Below are positions 33,282-43,100 of a stretch of 64,000 nt of DNA, one piece after another. This DNA is from Acidobacteriota bacterium. Lineage in GTDB: Bacteria > Acidobacteriota > Terriglobia > Bryobacterales > Bryobacteraceae. Position 1 is the first letter of the stretch. Every line of letters begins with the position of its first letter. A program made the translations under genes and the position numbers. Where the stretch lies: positions 62,001 through 126,000 of the forward strand of contig JAPKZB010000092.1 in the NCBI GenBank assembly GCA_026393985.1. Reading direction: 5' to 3'. The notes beneath the pieces were generated by a model. That model was not told where the DNA came from. It did no database searches and was given only the letters and a program-made list of their open reading frames with translations.

Positions 33282-34586
33282 ATGCGGAGTCTGTACGTTC
33301 ATCTTGAGGGATCTCCCCCCGCGCCGGCGGGGTGGGAGAGCGGTTCGAGTGGCTGGCAGGGGTTGCAGCTTTTGCAGCAACACGGGTTTGCCGTGGCGAT
33401 TGTGGAGTTACCGCTCGCCGGAATGAGTCCGGAAGAGTGGCTGGCGGCGGCATTGCGGCTGCGGCCAGCGCTGCAGGTGGTCTTTATGGGCCGTCATGTG
33501 CGGGAGGCGGTGGGTCTGCTGCGATCCGGGGCCATGGACTACGTGGACACGCGGGAGGCGGCGTTGGCCTCCGTGGCTCGGATGCCCGCGCCGGCCCCCC
33601 GGGCGCCCGAGCCCTGGCGCCGTCTTCTGATCGGGAATAGCCCGGCAATGCGGCCGGTCTTGGAAACGATTCGGCTGCTCGGTCCGCGCCGGAGCACGGT
33701 GCTGATCTCCGGCGAGACCGGGACGGGCAAAGAGGTGGTGGCCAAGGCGATTCACGCCGCGAGCCTGCGGGCGCGGGAGGCGATGGTATCGGTCAACTGC
33801 ACGGCACTGCCGGAGGCGCTGCTCGAAGCCGAACTGTTCGGGCACGTCAAGGGGGCGTACACGGGGGCGTTCCAGGCCAGAAAGGGCCGCTTTGAGGAAG
33901 CGGACAAGGGGACGATCTTCCTGGACGAAATTGGGGATATGCCGGTTGAAACCCAGGCTAAGCTGTTGCGGGTGCTGCAGGAGCGGGAGTGTCAGCGGTT
34001 GGGTTCGAGCGAAATGGTGAAGCTCGATGTGCGGGTCGTGTCGGCGACCAACGCCAATCTGGAGGAGCGGATTGACCGGGGCCGGTTCCGGGAGGATCTT
34101 TACTACCGGCTCAATGTGGTGCCGCTGCAACTGCCGCCGTTGCGGGAGCGCGCCGAGGACATCCCCATGTTGCTCGATCACTTCGTAGAAAAGGTCTGCC
34201 GGGCCGAGGATCTGCCGCGGAAGCGGGTGGCCGCCGATGCGCTCGAACGGTTACAGGAGTATCCTTGGCCCGGTAATGTGCGTCAGTTGGAGAATACGGT
34301 CGAGCGGGCCATTGCGTTAAGCGGCGATCGCCCGATGCTCCATCTGGGCGACTTCAACCTGCCTGCCCGTTCCACTGCCACTCCGCCGGCGCCGCCGGCG
34401 CAGACCATGACCAACCTACCCGAGCAGGGGCTGGACTTCGCCGCCACCATCCAGCGCCTGGAGCGCACGTTGATTGAACAGGCGCTGCGCCGGAGCAACG
34501 GCAACAAAAAACAGGCGGCAGATATGCTGCGGCTAAAACGAACCACGCTGAGCGCCAAGCTCAAGAGTCTCGATGAGGTAGCCTAA
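33282..34586 (+). CDS. Sigma-54-dependent activator with degenerate receiver domain
   Basis: This 434-residue protein is built like NtrC. A receiver-like N-domain (1-100) is followed by an AAA+ domain with GETGTGKE (144-151), GAYTGAF loop 1 (191-197) and TIFLDEIG (211-218). GRFREDLYYRLNV and YPWPGNVRQLEN come next, then a Fis-type helix-turn-helix (NKKQAADMLRLKRTTLSAKL). In the receiver the phospho-acceptor Asp is replaced by Glu42 (VELPLAGM against the usual xDxxMPGM). The acidic pair near the N-terminus is absent and the Lys after DYV is missing. It is therefore probably not controlled by phosphorylation. Regulated genes would have -24/-12 promoters. None was found nearby by eye. Confidence 0.9.
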   Translation: MRSLYVHLEGSPPAPAGWESGSSGWQGLQLLQQHGFAVAIVELPLAGMSPEEWLAAALRLRPALQVVFMGRHVREAVGLLRSGAMDYVDTREAALASVARMPAPAPRAPEPWRRLLIGNSPAMRPVLETIRLLGPRRSTVLISGETGTGKEVVAKAIHAASLRAREAMVSVNCTALPEALLEAELFGHVKGAYTGAFQARKGRFEEADKGTIFLDEIGDMPVETQAKLLRVLQERECQRLGSSEMVKLDVRVVSATNANLEERIDRGRFREDLYYRLNVVPLQLPPLRERAEDIPMLLDHFVEKVCRAEDLPRKRVAADALERLQEYPWPGNVRQLENTVERAIALSGDRPMLHLGDFNLPARSTATPPAPPAQTMTNLPEQGLDFAATIQRLERTLIEQALRRSNGNKKQAADMLRLKRTTLSAKLKSLDEVA

Positions 34587-34590
34587 GACG

Positions 34591-35514
34591 CTAGGAGGCC
34601 ACCCGGCGCTTGCGGAACTCATCGACCGCCACAAAAACAATAATCATCGCCCCAATCAACGCCTGCTGCACATACGGGTTGATGCCGAGCAGGTCGCTGC
34701 CATTAGCGAGCAAACCCATGATGAAGCCGCCGACCAGCGTGCCAATTACCGTACCCTCGCCGCCCCGCAGCGAACCTCCGCCGATGACGACGGCGGCAAT
34801 CGCCTGCAGCTCATAGCCCTGCCCCGCAGTGGGCTGCCCGGTCGACAGCCGGCTGGCTTCAATCAGTCCGGCCAGACCCGCCAAACCACCGCACAGCGCG
34901 TAGATGGCCACCGTATGGAAGTTCACCGGAATGCCTGCGTACACGGCCGCCTCGGCATTGCTGCCAATCGCAAATACATAGCGGCCCAGCCGGGTGTGTT
35001 CGAGAATGAAGTGCACCAGAATGGCGCAGGCAATCAGCACCACCAGCACGAAGGGAAAGCCCAATACCGTTCCCTCCCCCAAAAACTGGAAGCCTTTGGG
35101 CACGTCGTGGACGGGCATGCCGTCCGAGATGATCAGCGCGAGCCCCCGCAGGACCCCCATCATGCCGAGCGTCACAATGAAGGGAATAATCCGCAGCTGC
35201 GTAATCAAAATCCCGTTCAGCAAGCCGCACAGCAGGCCGGTGGCGATGCCCAGCAGCACCCCGATCGGGATCGGAACACCCTTGGCCATGGCCATCGTGC
35301 CCCCGAGTCCGCCCAAGGCTACGATCGAGCCGACCGAAAGATCGATACCGCCCGAGATGATAATCAGGGTCATCCCCAGCGCGAGCGTATTGAAAACCGC
35401 CGTTTGCCGGACCACGCTCGACAGATTCTGCGAGGTCAGAAACGAGGGGCTGGCAATGCTCAACGCCACAAACAGGGTGAGCAACGCCAGAAAAGGCAGC
35501 AAACGCTTAATCAT
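34591..35514 (-). CDS. ABC transporter permease, ribose/sugar type (RbsC-like)
   Basis: This is 307 residues of the BPD_transp_2 family with eight or more hydrophobic helices. LSVGSIVALGGLGGT, FIVTLGMMGVLRGLA and AIAAVVIGGGSLRGGEG are diagnostic for the RbsC family. It forms the membrane channel for a sugar, autoinducer-2 or similar ligand. Its ATG overlaps the stop of the RbsA-like gene upstream, so the two are coupled. No periplasmic binding protein gene is adjacent. Confidence 0.92.
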   Translation of the reverse strand: MIKRLLPFLALLTLFVALSIASPSFLTSQNLSSVVRQTAVFNTLALGMTLIIISGGIDLSVGSIVALGGLGGTMAMAKGVPIPIGVLLGIATGLLCGLLNGILITQLRIIPFIVTLGMMGVLRGLALIISDGMPVHDVPKGFQFLGEGTVLGFPFVLVVLIACAILVHFILEHTRLGRYVFAIGSNAEAAVYAGIPVNFHTVAIYALCGGLAGLAGLIEASRLSTGQPTAGQGYELQAIAAVVIGGGSLRGGEGTVIGTLVGGFIMGLLANGSDLLGINPYVQQALIGAMIIVFVAVDEFRKRRVAS

Positions 35515-37010
35515 TGCAACAGATCTCCCGACTCCGGCGGCGCCGTGGCCAGCCGCATAATGTCTTCCTGCGAACAGCCGCGCGGGAGTTCGCCCACCAG
35601 ATGGCCCTGACTCATCACCAGAATCCGGTCGGCCACCTGCAACAGTTCCGGCAGTTCGGAACTCACCATCAGGATCGCGGCGCCTTGGCGCGCCAGCTCG
35701 TCCATCACGGCAAAAACCTCAACTTTCGCTCCCACGTCGATGCCCCGCGTTGGTTCGTCGAACAAAAACACCCGCGCCCCGCGGTTCACCCACTTCGAAA
35801 TCACCACCTTCTGCTGGTTGCCCCCGCTCAGCCGACCGGCGCGCTGCCGGCCATTTTCGCAGCGGATGCGGAGGCGGTCGATCGCCTCCCGTGTCACCCG
35901 CTCCTCTTCCGGGTGCCGGATTACCCCGCCGGGGCTCACCGCCTCCAGGTTGGCCATCGTGACGTTCCAGCCAATGGGCAGTTCGCGGGCCAGGCCCGTC
36001 CGCTGCCTATCCTCCGGAATCAGCGCAATTCCAGCGGCGACGGCTTGGCGGGGGTTGCGGAGCGCCAGCGGGCGGCCGTCCACCTCCACCGTGCCGCTGC
36101 TTACCGCGTCCAGGCCAAAAATCGCCCGGCACAGCTCCGTGCGCCCGGCACCCATCAGTCCGCCGAGCCCGACAATCTCGCCGGCGCGCAGCGTCAGACT
36201 GACGTGGCGAAGCAGAGAGGGCGTCGAAACCCCGGTCACGGTCAATAACCGTTCACCCGGCGGCACCGGTTCGCGGCTGTAAATTGCATTCACCGCCCGG
36301 CCGACCATACATTGGATCATCCGGTCCCGGGTGAGCGTGGCCAGCTCCTCGGTGTGTACGGTGGCGCCGTCCCGCAAAATCGTCACGCGGTCCCCTACGC
36401 TGCGCAACTCCTCCATGCGGTGGGTAATGTAGATCACCCCCGTCCCGCGCTCGCGCAGTTCCCGGACGATGCGGAAGACCTCGTGCGTTTCGGCTTCCGA
36501 CAGCGACGAGGTCGGCTCATCGAAGATCAGCAGCGAGGTCCCGTTCTGAATCGCCCGGCAGATCTCCACCAGCTGCTTGCCCGCCGGGCTCAACCGCCCC
36601 ACCATCCAGTCAGCCTGCAGGCGAAAGCCATACTGGGCGATCAACCGCGTCGCCTCGGCCAGCATCTTGCGGCGGTTCACCGTCCCGAGCGGCCCGGGAA
36701 TCTCCCGCCCCAGAAAAATGTTTTCCGCCACACTCAGATGCGGCGCCAGCAGCGACTCCTGATGGACCATCGCGATACCCATCTGCGCTGCCTGCTTCGG
36801 GTTTTCGAAATCGACGGTCTGGCCCTGCCAGATCATCGCGCCGCCATCGCGCTTCTGCATCCCGGCGATGATTTTCATCATCGTAGACTTACCGGCGCCG
36901 TTCTCGCCCATCACCAGATGGACCTCTCCCGCCCGGATTTCGAGATCCCCCTGCCGGAGTGCCGTCACCCCTCCGAAGCGTTTCTCGACGCCCTTCATTT
37001 GCAGCAACAT
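35511..37010 (-). CDS. ABC transporter ATPase, ribose/sugar type (RbsA-like)
   Basis: This 499-residue protein carries two ATP-binding domains. The N-terminal one has Walker A GENGAGKS (35-42), a signature-region LSPAGKQLVEICRA and Walker B LLIFDEPTSSLSEAE. The C-terminal one has the degenerate Walker A GGLMGAGRTEL usual for this family, signature LSGGNQQKV and VFLFDEPTRGIDVGAK. It energises uptake through the RbsC-like permease. The gene starts only 20 bases from the divergent SRPBCC gene. In most Rbs operons a binding protein is encoded alongside, but it is missing here. Confidence 0.93.
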   Translation of the reverse strand: MLLQMKGVEKRFGGVTALRQGDLEIRAGEVHLVMGENGAGKSTMMKIIAGMQKRDGGAMIWQGQTVDFENPKQAAQMGIAMVHQESLLAPHLSVAENIFLGREIPGPLGTVNRRKMLAEATRLIAQYGFRLQADWMVGRLSPAGKQLVEICRAIQNGTSLLIFDEPTSSLSEAETHEVFRIVRELRERGTGVIYITHRMEELRSVGDRVTILRDGATVHTEELATLTRDRMIQCMVGRAVNAIYSREPVPPGERLLTVTGVSTPSLLRHVSLTLRAGEIVGLGGLMGAGRTELCRAIFGLDAVSSGTVEVDGRPLALRNPRQAVAAGIALIPEDRQRTGLARELPIGWNVTMANLEAVSPGGVIRHPEEERVTREAIDRLRIRCENGRQRAGRLSGGNQQKVVISKWVNRGARVFLFDEPTRGIDVGAKVEVFAVMDELARQGAAILMVSSELPELLQVADRILVMSQGHLVGELPRGCSQEDIMRLATAPPESGDLLQ

Positions 37011-37030
37011 AACGAATTCCCCAGTTTACA

Positions 37031-37474
37031 ATGCGTTTCGAAATGATCACGCAAATTAACGCCCCGGCGGAGAAAGTTTTCGCCTTCCACGAGCGCGCCG
37101 ACATCTTCACCCTGCTGACGCCGCCCTGGCAGAAGGTCCAGCTCGTCAGCCGCCACGGGGGCCTCGAAACCGGAGCGCGCGTGGTCTTCCGCGCGTTTCT
37201 GGGCCCCTTCCCCGTCACCTGGGTCGCCGTCCACACCGATTACGAGAAAAATCGCCTGTTCGTTGATGAGCAGGAGAGTGGCCCCTTCGCCTACTGGAAA
37301 CACCGCCACGAGTTCCTCCCGCAGGGAACGGGCTCCCTACTGGCCGACCGGATCGAATTCCGGCTCAAGGGCGGTCCGCTGGCCGATGTGCTGTTCGGCT
37401 GGGCCGCCAAACTCCAGTTGACCCTCATGTTCCGCCACCGCCACGCCGTCACCAAACGGCTCTGCGAAACCTAA
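37031..37474 (+). CDS. SRPBCC family protein
   Basis: This is 147 residues of the START/Bet v1-like (polyketide cyclase/dehydrase) fold. It begins MRFEMITQINAPAEKVFAFH and contains LLTPPWQKVQLVSRHGGLETG, WVAVHTDYEKNRLFVDEQ, GPFAYWKHRHEF and ADRIEFRLKGGPLADVLFG, ending with FRHRHAVTKRL. Such proteins bind a hydrophobic ligand. In some genomes a similar protein is fused to or paired with an epimerase, which is not seen here. The stop overlaps the convergent dnaB stop by four bases. Confidence 0.85.
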   Translation: MRFEMITQINAPAEKVFAFHERADIFTLLTPPWQKVQLVSRHGGLETGARVVFRAFLGPFPVTWVAVHTDYEKNRLFVDEQESGPFAYWKHRHEFLPQGTGSLLADRIEFRLKGGPLADVLFGWAAKLQLTLMFRHRHAVTKRLCET

Positions 37475-38847
37475 TTCGGCGGACCGTCCTCGCCCGGAAT
37501 ATCGTCCAGGCGGTTCTCAAACCGGGTGAATTCGTGCATGAAGCTCAGCTTGACGATGCCGGTGGGGCCGTTGCGCTGCTTAGCGAGAATCAGCTCGGCC
37601 AGTCCGTGCAGCGAGGCGTCAAAGCGCTTGTAGTACTCTTCGCGGAAGACGAAGGCCACCATGTCGGCGTCCTGTTCGATGGACCCGGATTCGCGCAGGT
37701 CGCTCAGCACCGGCCGGTGATCCCCGGGGCGCGTCTCGCTCGCACGGCTTAGCTGCGAAAGCACGAGGAACGGGCACTCCAACTCTTTTGACAGCAGCTT
37801 CAGGCCGCGCGACAACGCGCTGACCTCCTGGTTGCGGTTCTCAACGCGCCCCTTGCTCGTCATCAGCTGCAGATAGTCGACCACCACCAAGCCAAGATCA
37901 GCCTGCGACTTCAACCGCCGCAGTTCAGCGTGGATCTCCATCAGGCCGATCGTCGAGCTGTCGTTGATAAAGATCGGCGCCTTGACGATATCGACAAGAC
38001 CCTTCTGCAACCGGCGGCGTTCGTCGTTGTCAAGGAACCCCTCCCGGAACTTGGTCTGCGAAACCCGGGCTTGCGCGCACACCATGCGCTGCAGCAGCGA
38101 TTCGCTCGACATTTCGAGCGAAAACACGGCCACGGCCCGCGGATTGGTGGGGTTCATGGCAACGTGCTGGGCCACGTTCAGGGCCAGCGCGGTTTTGCCC
38201 ATCGCCGGCCGCGCCGCCAGAATGATCAGCTCGCCGGGGCGGAAGCCGCCGGTCATCTCGTCCAACTTTAAGAAGCCGGTGGCCGTGCCGCGGATGCGCT
38301 TGGTCGGATCGAGAAACGCGTTGACGCCGCCTTCGGCCTTGCTCAGAATGTCGCGGGCGTGCAGCAGTTTATTGGCGACGTGGGATTCGCCTAACTGCAG
38401 CAGATCGGTCTCGGCGCTGGCCAGAATCTCATCGGCGCTCTCCTGCCCGCCGACGGCCCGGTCAATCAGGGCCTGGCTGGTCAGAATCAGCCGCCGCCGC
38501 AGCGAATGCTCGCGCACGATCATCGCGTAGCGTTCGAGATCGTACAGCTTGGGCATCCCGTCGTCGAGCGAGACGAGATAGCTCAGCCCGCCCACGGTTT
38601 CCAGCTCCCCGTGGCGCATGAGCTCATTGGCCAGCGTGACGCGGTCGATGTGGCTGTTGGCCTCCGACAGCTCAATCATCCGCGTGAAGATCAGCTGATG
38701 GGACTGTACGGAAAAGTCGGTGGGCTGAATCAGGCTGGCGACGTTGAGAAACGCCGAGGGGTCGACGAGGATCGCGCCCAGCAGGTAGCGTTCAATCTCC
38801 AGATTGGCCGGTAGGCCTTTCTGAAGGACAAGATCATTGGCAGCCAT
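37471..38847 (-). CDS. dnaB: Replicative DNA helicase DnaB
   Basis: This is 458 residues, the normal length. The N-terminal domain starts at about 15 (ANLEIERYLLGAILVDPSAF), and a linker helix region follows. The RecA-like domain has Walker A ARPAMGKT (212-219), Walker B LGLVVVDYLQLM, SQLSRASETRPGDHRPVLSDLRESG in two segments and DADMVAFVFREEYY. It unwinds DNA at the fork in the cytoplasm. A DnaA-box-like nonamer lies 54 bases upstream. It is flanked by unrelated genes on both sides and is probably monocistronic. Confidence 0.97.
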   Translation of the reverse strand: MAANDLVLQKGLPANLEIERYLLGAILVDPSAFLNVASLIQPTDFSVQSHQLIFTRMIELSEANSHIDRVTLANELMRHGELETVGGLSYLVSLDDGMPKLYDLERYAMIVREHSLRRRLILTSQALIDRAVGGQESADEILASAETDLLQLGESHVANKLLHARDILSKAEGGVNAFLDPTKRIRGTATGFLKLDEMTGGFRPGELIILAARPAMGKTALALNVAQHVAMNPTNPRAVAVFSLEMSSESLLQRMVCAQARVSQTKFREGFLDNDERRRLQKGLVDIVKAPIFINDSSTIGLMEIHAELRRLKSQADLGLVVVDYLQLMTSKGRVENRNQEVSALSRGLKLLSKELECPFLVLSQLSRASETRPGDHRPVLSDLRESGSIEQDADMVAFVFREEYYKRFDASLHGLAELILAKQRNGPTGIVKLSFMHEFTRFENRLDDIPGEDGPPN

Positions 38848-38900
38848 AAAACGAAAGTAGCCGACTCCAGCGCGCGGCGCAAAAGCCGGCTGTCCTCAGG

Positions 38901-38909
38901 TTTTCCACA
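38901..38909 (+). promoter_or_regulatory. DnaA-box-like nonamer upstream of dnaB
   Basis: TTTTCCACA fits the relaxed DnaA-box consensus TTWTNCACA. It is the only obvious copy in the 68-base gap between dnaB and the TolC fragment. A single box could couple dnaB transcription to DnaA level, or it may be chance. Confidence 0.3.
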
Positions 38910-38915
38910 GGCCGC

Positions 38916-40134
38916 CTAACGCAGGCGGATCTCCTTGGTTTCGAGTGTCCGACCGCGCGCCTGTTCAAGGCGCGCCGCCGACTTGTTGTACTCCAAATGT
39001 GCCACCACGGCCCGGCGACGCGATTCGAGCAGCTCGTTCTGCCGCTGCAGGACAAAAAAGTTGGTCGATTCGCCCGTCTGAAAGAGCCGGACTTCGCTGT
39101 TCAACTTCTCCTCGGCCGCCTTGGCCGACGCTTCGGCCGCCGCAATCCGCTCACGGGATGCCACCAGCCCTTGCAGCGCGTTCCGCACCTGCGCGTCGAT
39201 GGCCTGTTCAAGGCGCGTCCGTTCGAGGCCCAGCCGTTTTTCGGCAATCGCCGTTTGCGCCAGCGCCGCCTCCGCGGTCCGGTTGCGCAGATTGAGTTCA
39301 AACTGCATGCCTACCTGCACGGTCGGAAACCGGCCCGTGAACACGTTCGACAGCGCCGACCCGTACCCGCCCAGCAAAAACGGCGGCAGCGAACCCTGCA
39401 CCGGCGGCAGCACCGGCGCCAGACCCGCCAGGCCGCTCAGTTGGTTCAGCCGGCTGTAGATGCCCGCGCTCTGGCCTTCAAACGGATTGGGCGCCGTGCT
39501 CAGCGTCCCCGCCAACCCGCTGTTGGCGTAGCCCGCCACCAGGTTCACCTGCGGCTTCAGCTGGTCCCGGTTCAGCTCTTTTTCGATCTCATTCACCGTC
39601 CGCCGCTGGCTCAACAGCCGCAGTTCGGGCCGCTTGGCCAGGGCGGTCTGGACGACCGCGCCCAGCTCCTCAGCCTCCGGCTTGCCGGTGGTCTCCGCAT
39701 CGGCCGGCACGAGCTCTTCGTTCCAAACGGCGTTCGCCCGTCCGTTGGCCATCAGCAGTTTCAGGTTGTTTTCGGCGGCGGTCAGAATGTCCTGTGTTGC
39801 ATAGAACGAGTCCCGGCGCCGTTCAAACTCGGACCGCGCGAGCGAAATCTCGACCGGCGCGAGCGTGCCGGCCGCAATCTGCCGTTCGGTGCGCGCCAAC
39901 TGCTCCTGCCCCAGCTTCACCCCGTCCTCGGCCACCTGCACCGCCTGCCGGGCCGCCACCAGGTCCCAGTAGGCCTGCTCGACCCGGGCGACCACGTCGA
40001 TGACGCGCAGCTCAAAGTCGGTCTCCGAGATTCCCACCTGCTTGCTGCGAATCCTGATCTGCGCGCGTTCGCGATCAATCAACCGCTTCCGCAGCACCGG
40101 CCGCGTGTAGGTCAACAGCAGCCCCCAGCTCAGA
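38916..40134 (-). pseudogene. TolC-family efflux protein, C-terminal fragment (frame-disrupted)
   Basis: This frame continues a TolC-type protein whose N-terminal part is fused to the RND permease (40130-43609). It opens with FLSWGLLLTYTRPVLRKRLID, then VIDVVARVEQAYWDLVAARQAV, GTLAPVEISLARSEFERR, ALAKRPELRLLSQRRTVNEIEK, LNLRNRTAEAALAQTAIAEKR and a final coiled-coil region. The visible 400 residues hold both structural repeats of the outer-membrane factor. They are out of frame with the upstream part, and about 25 residues between the GVRF strand and LLLTYTRP seem to be missing. Only TTG codons (about 40115) could restart translation, without a signal peptide. An indel or assembly error is the likely cause. 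Confidence 0.75.
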
Positions 40135-43100
40135 AACGGACGCCCAGGCTCATGCCCTGCCAGGGCGCCCGCGTGCGCACCCCGGCGTTGTTGTTGATAA
40201 ATCGCTCTTCGAGCTTGCCCGTGGCGGCCTGCAGGACGGAGGCGGCCGGGGTGTCCCGCCGCTCGTAGCTGGGCGTGTAGGAGAAGACGGGGTCGAAGAC
40301 GCCCTTGGCCGCGTTCAGCAGCTGCTGGGCGGTGGCGATGTTGGTCCGCTCGATCTCAATCTCGATGTTGTTCTGCAGCGCGGTTTCGACGGCCTCCTTG
40401 AGCGTCAGCTTCCGCGCCGCCAAGGTCACGCCTACCCGCTGCTTGTTCAGCTCCTCGGCCCCGTGCGCGAGCGGCGTCAGGACGGCGGCCAACGCCAGCA
40501 GCGCCGCTGTCGGGCCGGCCGCCTTCCGCCACGGCAACCACCGGCTCCAGCGGCGGAGCCACGACGTGCTCGCCAGGTCGTCAAACAGACTGTAGGAGAC
40601 GGGCGTAATCAACAGCGTCAGCAGCAGGCAGAGCGTCTGGCCGCCGATGACGACAATCGCCACCGTCCGCCGCGTCCCCGCGCCCGCGCCCTGGCCGAGC
40701 GCCAGCGGCAGCATGCCGGCCACCAGCGCCGCCGTCGTCATCAGAATCGGCCGCAGGCGGTCCTCGCAACCCTTCAGAATCGCCTCGAGCCGCGGCAGGC
40801 CCTCGCGGCGCAGCGCCTTAATATGGTCCAACTGCAAAATCGAGTTCTTCTTCACAATGCCAAACAACACGAGAATCCCCACAGAGCTGTAGATAATCGA
40901 AAAGTTCTCCCGCATGATGATCAGCGACAGCAGCGCAAACGGCATCGACAACGGCAGACTGAGCAGAATCACAATCGGGTCGACGAAGCTCTCAAACTGC
41001 GCCGCCAGAATCATGTACATGAAAATGATCGACAGCAGAAACGCAATGACGAAGCTCGCGCCCGCGCGGCCCAGCTCCTTACTGCGTCCGATGGTGCCGT
41101 TGCGGTAATCCGGCGGCATCTGCAACTCCTTCATGGTGTTATCGGCCACGGCCAGCACCGTCGACAGCGACTGCCCGCCCACCACGCTCGCGCTGATCAG
41201 AATCTGCCGCTGCCGGTTCCGCCGGTCGATGCCGATGGGGCCCGTGTCCTCCCGCAGCGTGGCGACGTTCGACAGCGCCACGTTGCCGAGCGTAGCCGAC
41301 GGCACATACAGCCGGCTCATCGCATCCGGCGAGTTGCGGAACTCGCGCGTCACGCGCAGGCCGACGTCGTAGCGGTCGTCGCCTTCGCGGTAGGTGGTCA
41401 CCTGCTCATCGCCGGCCACCAGCGTCCGCAGCGCCGTCGCAATCGAAGCCACATTCACGTTCAAATTGGCCGCCTTTTCGCGGTTGACCAGCACGCGCAC
41501 CTCGGGCTTGCCCGCTTCATAGGAGCTCTCCAGGTCCGCCACGCCCGGCGTGGCCGCCAGCTTCGCCATCAGCTTGCGGGCGTAACCGTCCAATTGCGCC
41601 AGGTCCGGCCCCTGCAGAAAATACTGAAAGTCGCGGTTGGGCCCGGCCCCCTGGATCACCGCCGGTAGCTGCACGGCGATAATCAGGTCCTTATACTTCC
41701 GCAGCGTCTCCCGCGCCATATCCATCACCTGAAACTGGTTTTCGCGCCGTTGCCCGGGCTGCACCAGGGCCACCAGAATCGTGCCGCGGTCCACCTGCTG
41801 CCGGGGGTCGCTGCCAATCTGCGTCAGCAGGTTCTTCACGCCCGGCAAGCGCCGCAGGTCCGCCTCCACCTGCCGCATCAATTCATCCGTACCCGCCAGC
41901 GACGAACCCGGCGGCATCCGCACCGTCACCTCAAACTCAGACTGGTCATCCTGCGGCAGAAAATCGACGCCCAGGAACCGGAACAGCAGCCCCGTCGAAA
42001 GAAAGGTCACCAGCGAAATGGTGACAATCACCCACCGGTGCCGCATCGACCAACGCAGCATCACCTGATACGGCACATCCACCATCCGGAAGATCAGCGT
42101 CTGCTTGGTGGCGCTCGCGTCGTGGCCCGGGGTCAGCTTCAGGAACCGGGAGCAGAGCATCGGCGTCAGCGTGAAGCTAACGACGAGCGACACCATGATC
42201 GCAAAGGCGGCCGTGAACCCGAAGCTCGACATGAAACGGCCGACAATGCCGCTCATAAACGCCACCGGCAGAAAGACCACCGCCAGCGACAGCGTTGTCG
42301 CCAGCACGGCCAGACCAATGTCGCGCGTACCCTCAATGGCGGCCTCAATTGGCGTCATCCGCTTCTCTTCAAGAAACCGGAAGATGTTCTCGAGCACCAC
42401 AATCGCATCGTCAATCACAATGCCCACCATCAGCGTCAACGCCAGCATCGTAATCTGATTGAGCGTAAAACCCATCAGGTTCATCAGCGTGTAGGTGGCA
42501 ATAATCGAGGTCGGAATGGACACCGCCGCAATCAGCGTCGACCGCCAGCTCCGCATAAACAGCAGCACGACCACCCCGGCGAGCAAGCCGCCCAGAATCA
42601 GGTGCTCCTGCACGGCATGGAACGACTCGACAATGAAGAACGACTGGTCGCCCACATACGCAATCTCGAAGTCCGGCGGCAGCAGCGGACGAATCTCGTC
42701 GATGCGCTCCTTTACCTTTTCAATCACGGACAGGGTGTTCGTCCCGGCCTGCTTGCGAATCTGCAGCACCACGGCTTCCCGGCCGTCGAGACGCGCCAGC
42801 GTCCGCTGCTCCTTGAAGCCGTCCTGCACAGCGCCAATGTCCTCCACCCGGATGGGTCCACCCGGGGTATTGGCCACAATCAGAGTCGAAAAATCGCCCG
42901 GCCGCAGGATCCGGCCCAGCGTCCGGACGCTCAACTCGCGGTTGCCCTGGTCGAGACGCCCACCCGGAATCTCGGCGTTCTGCGCGCCAATCGAAGCGCG
43001 AATCTGGTCGATATTCAGGTTGTAGGAGTACAGCTTCTGGCCGTCGAGCCAGATCTGAATCGCTCGCTCCCGGTCGCCGATAAAACGCACCTGCCCCACG

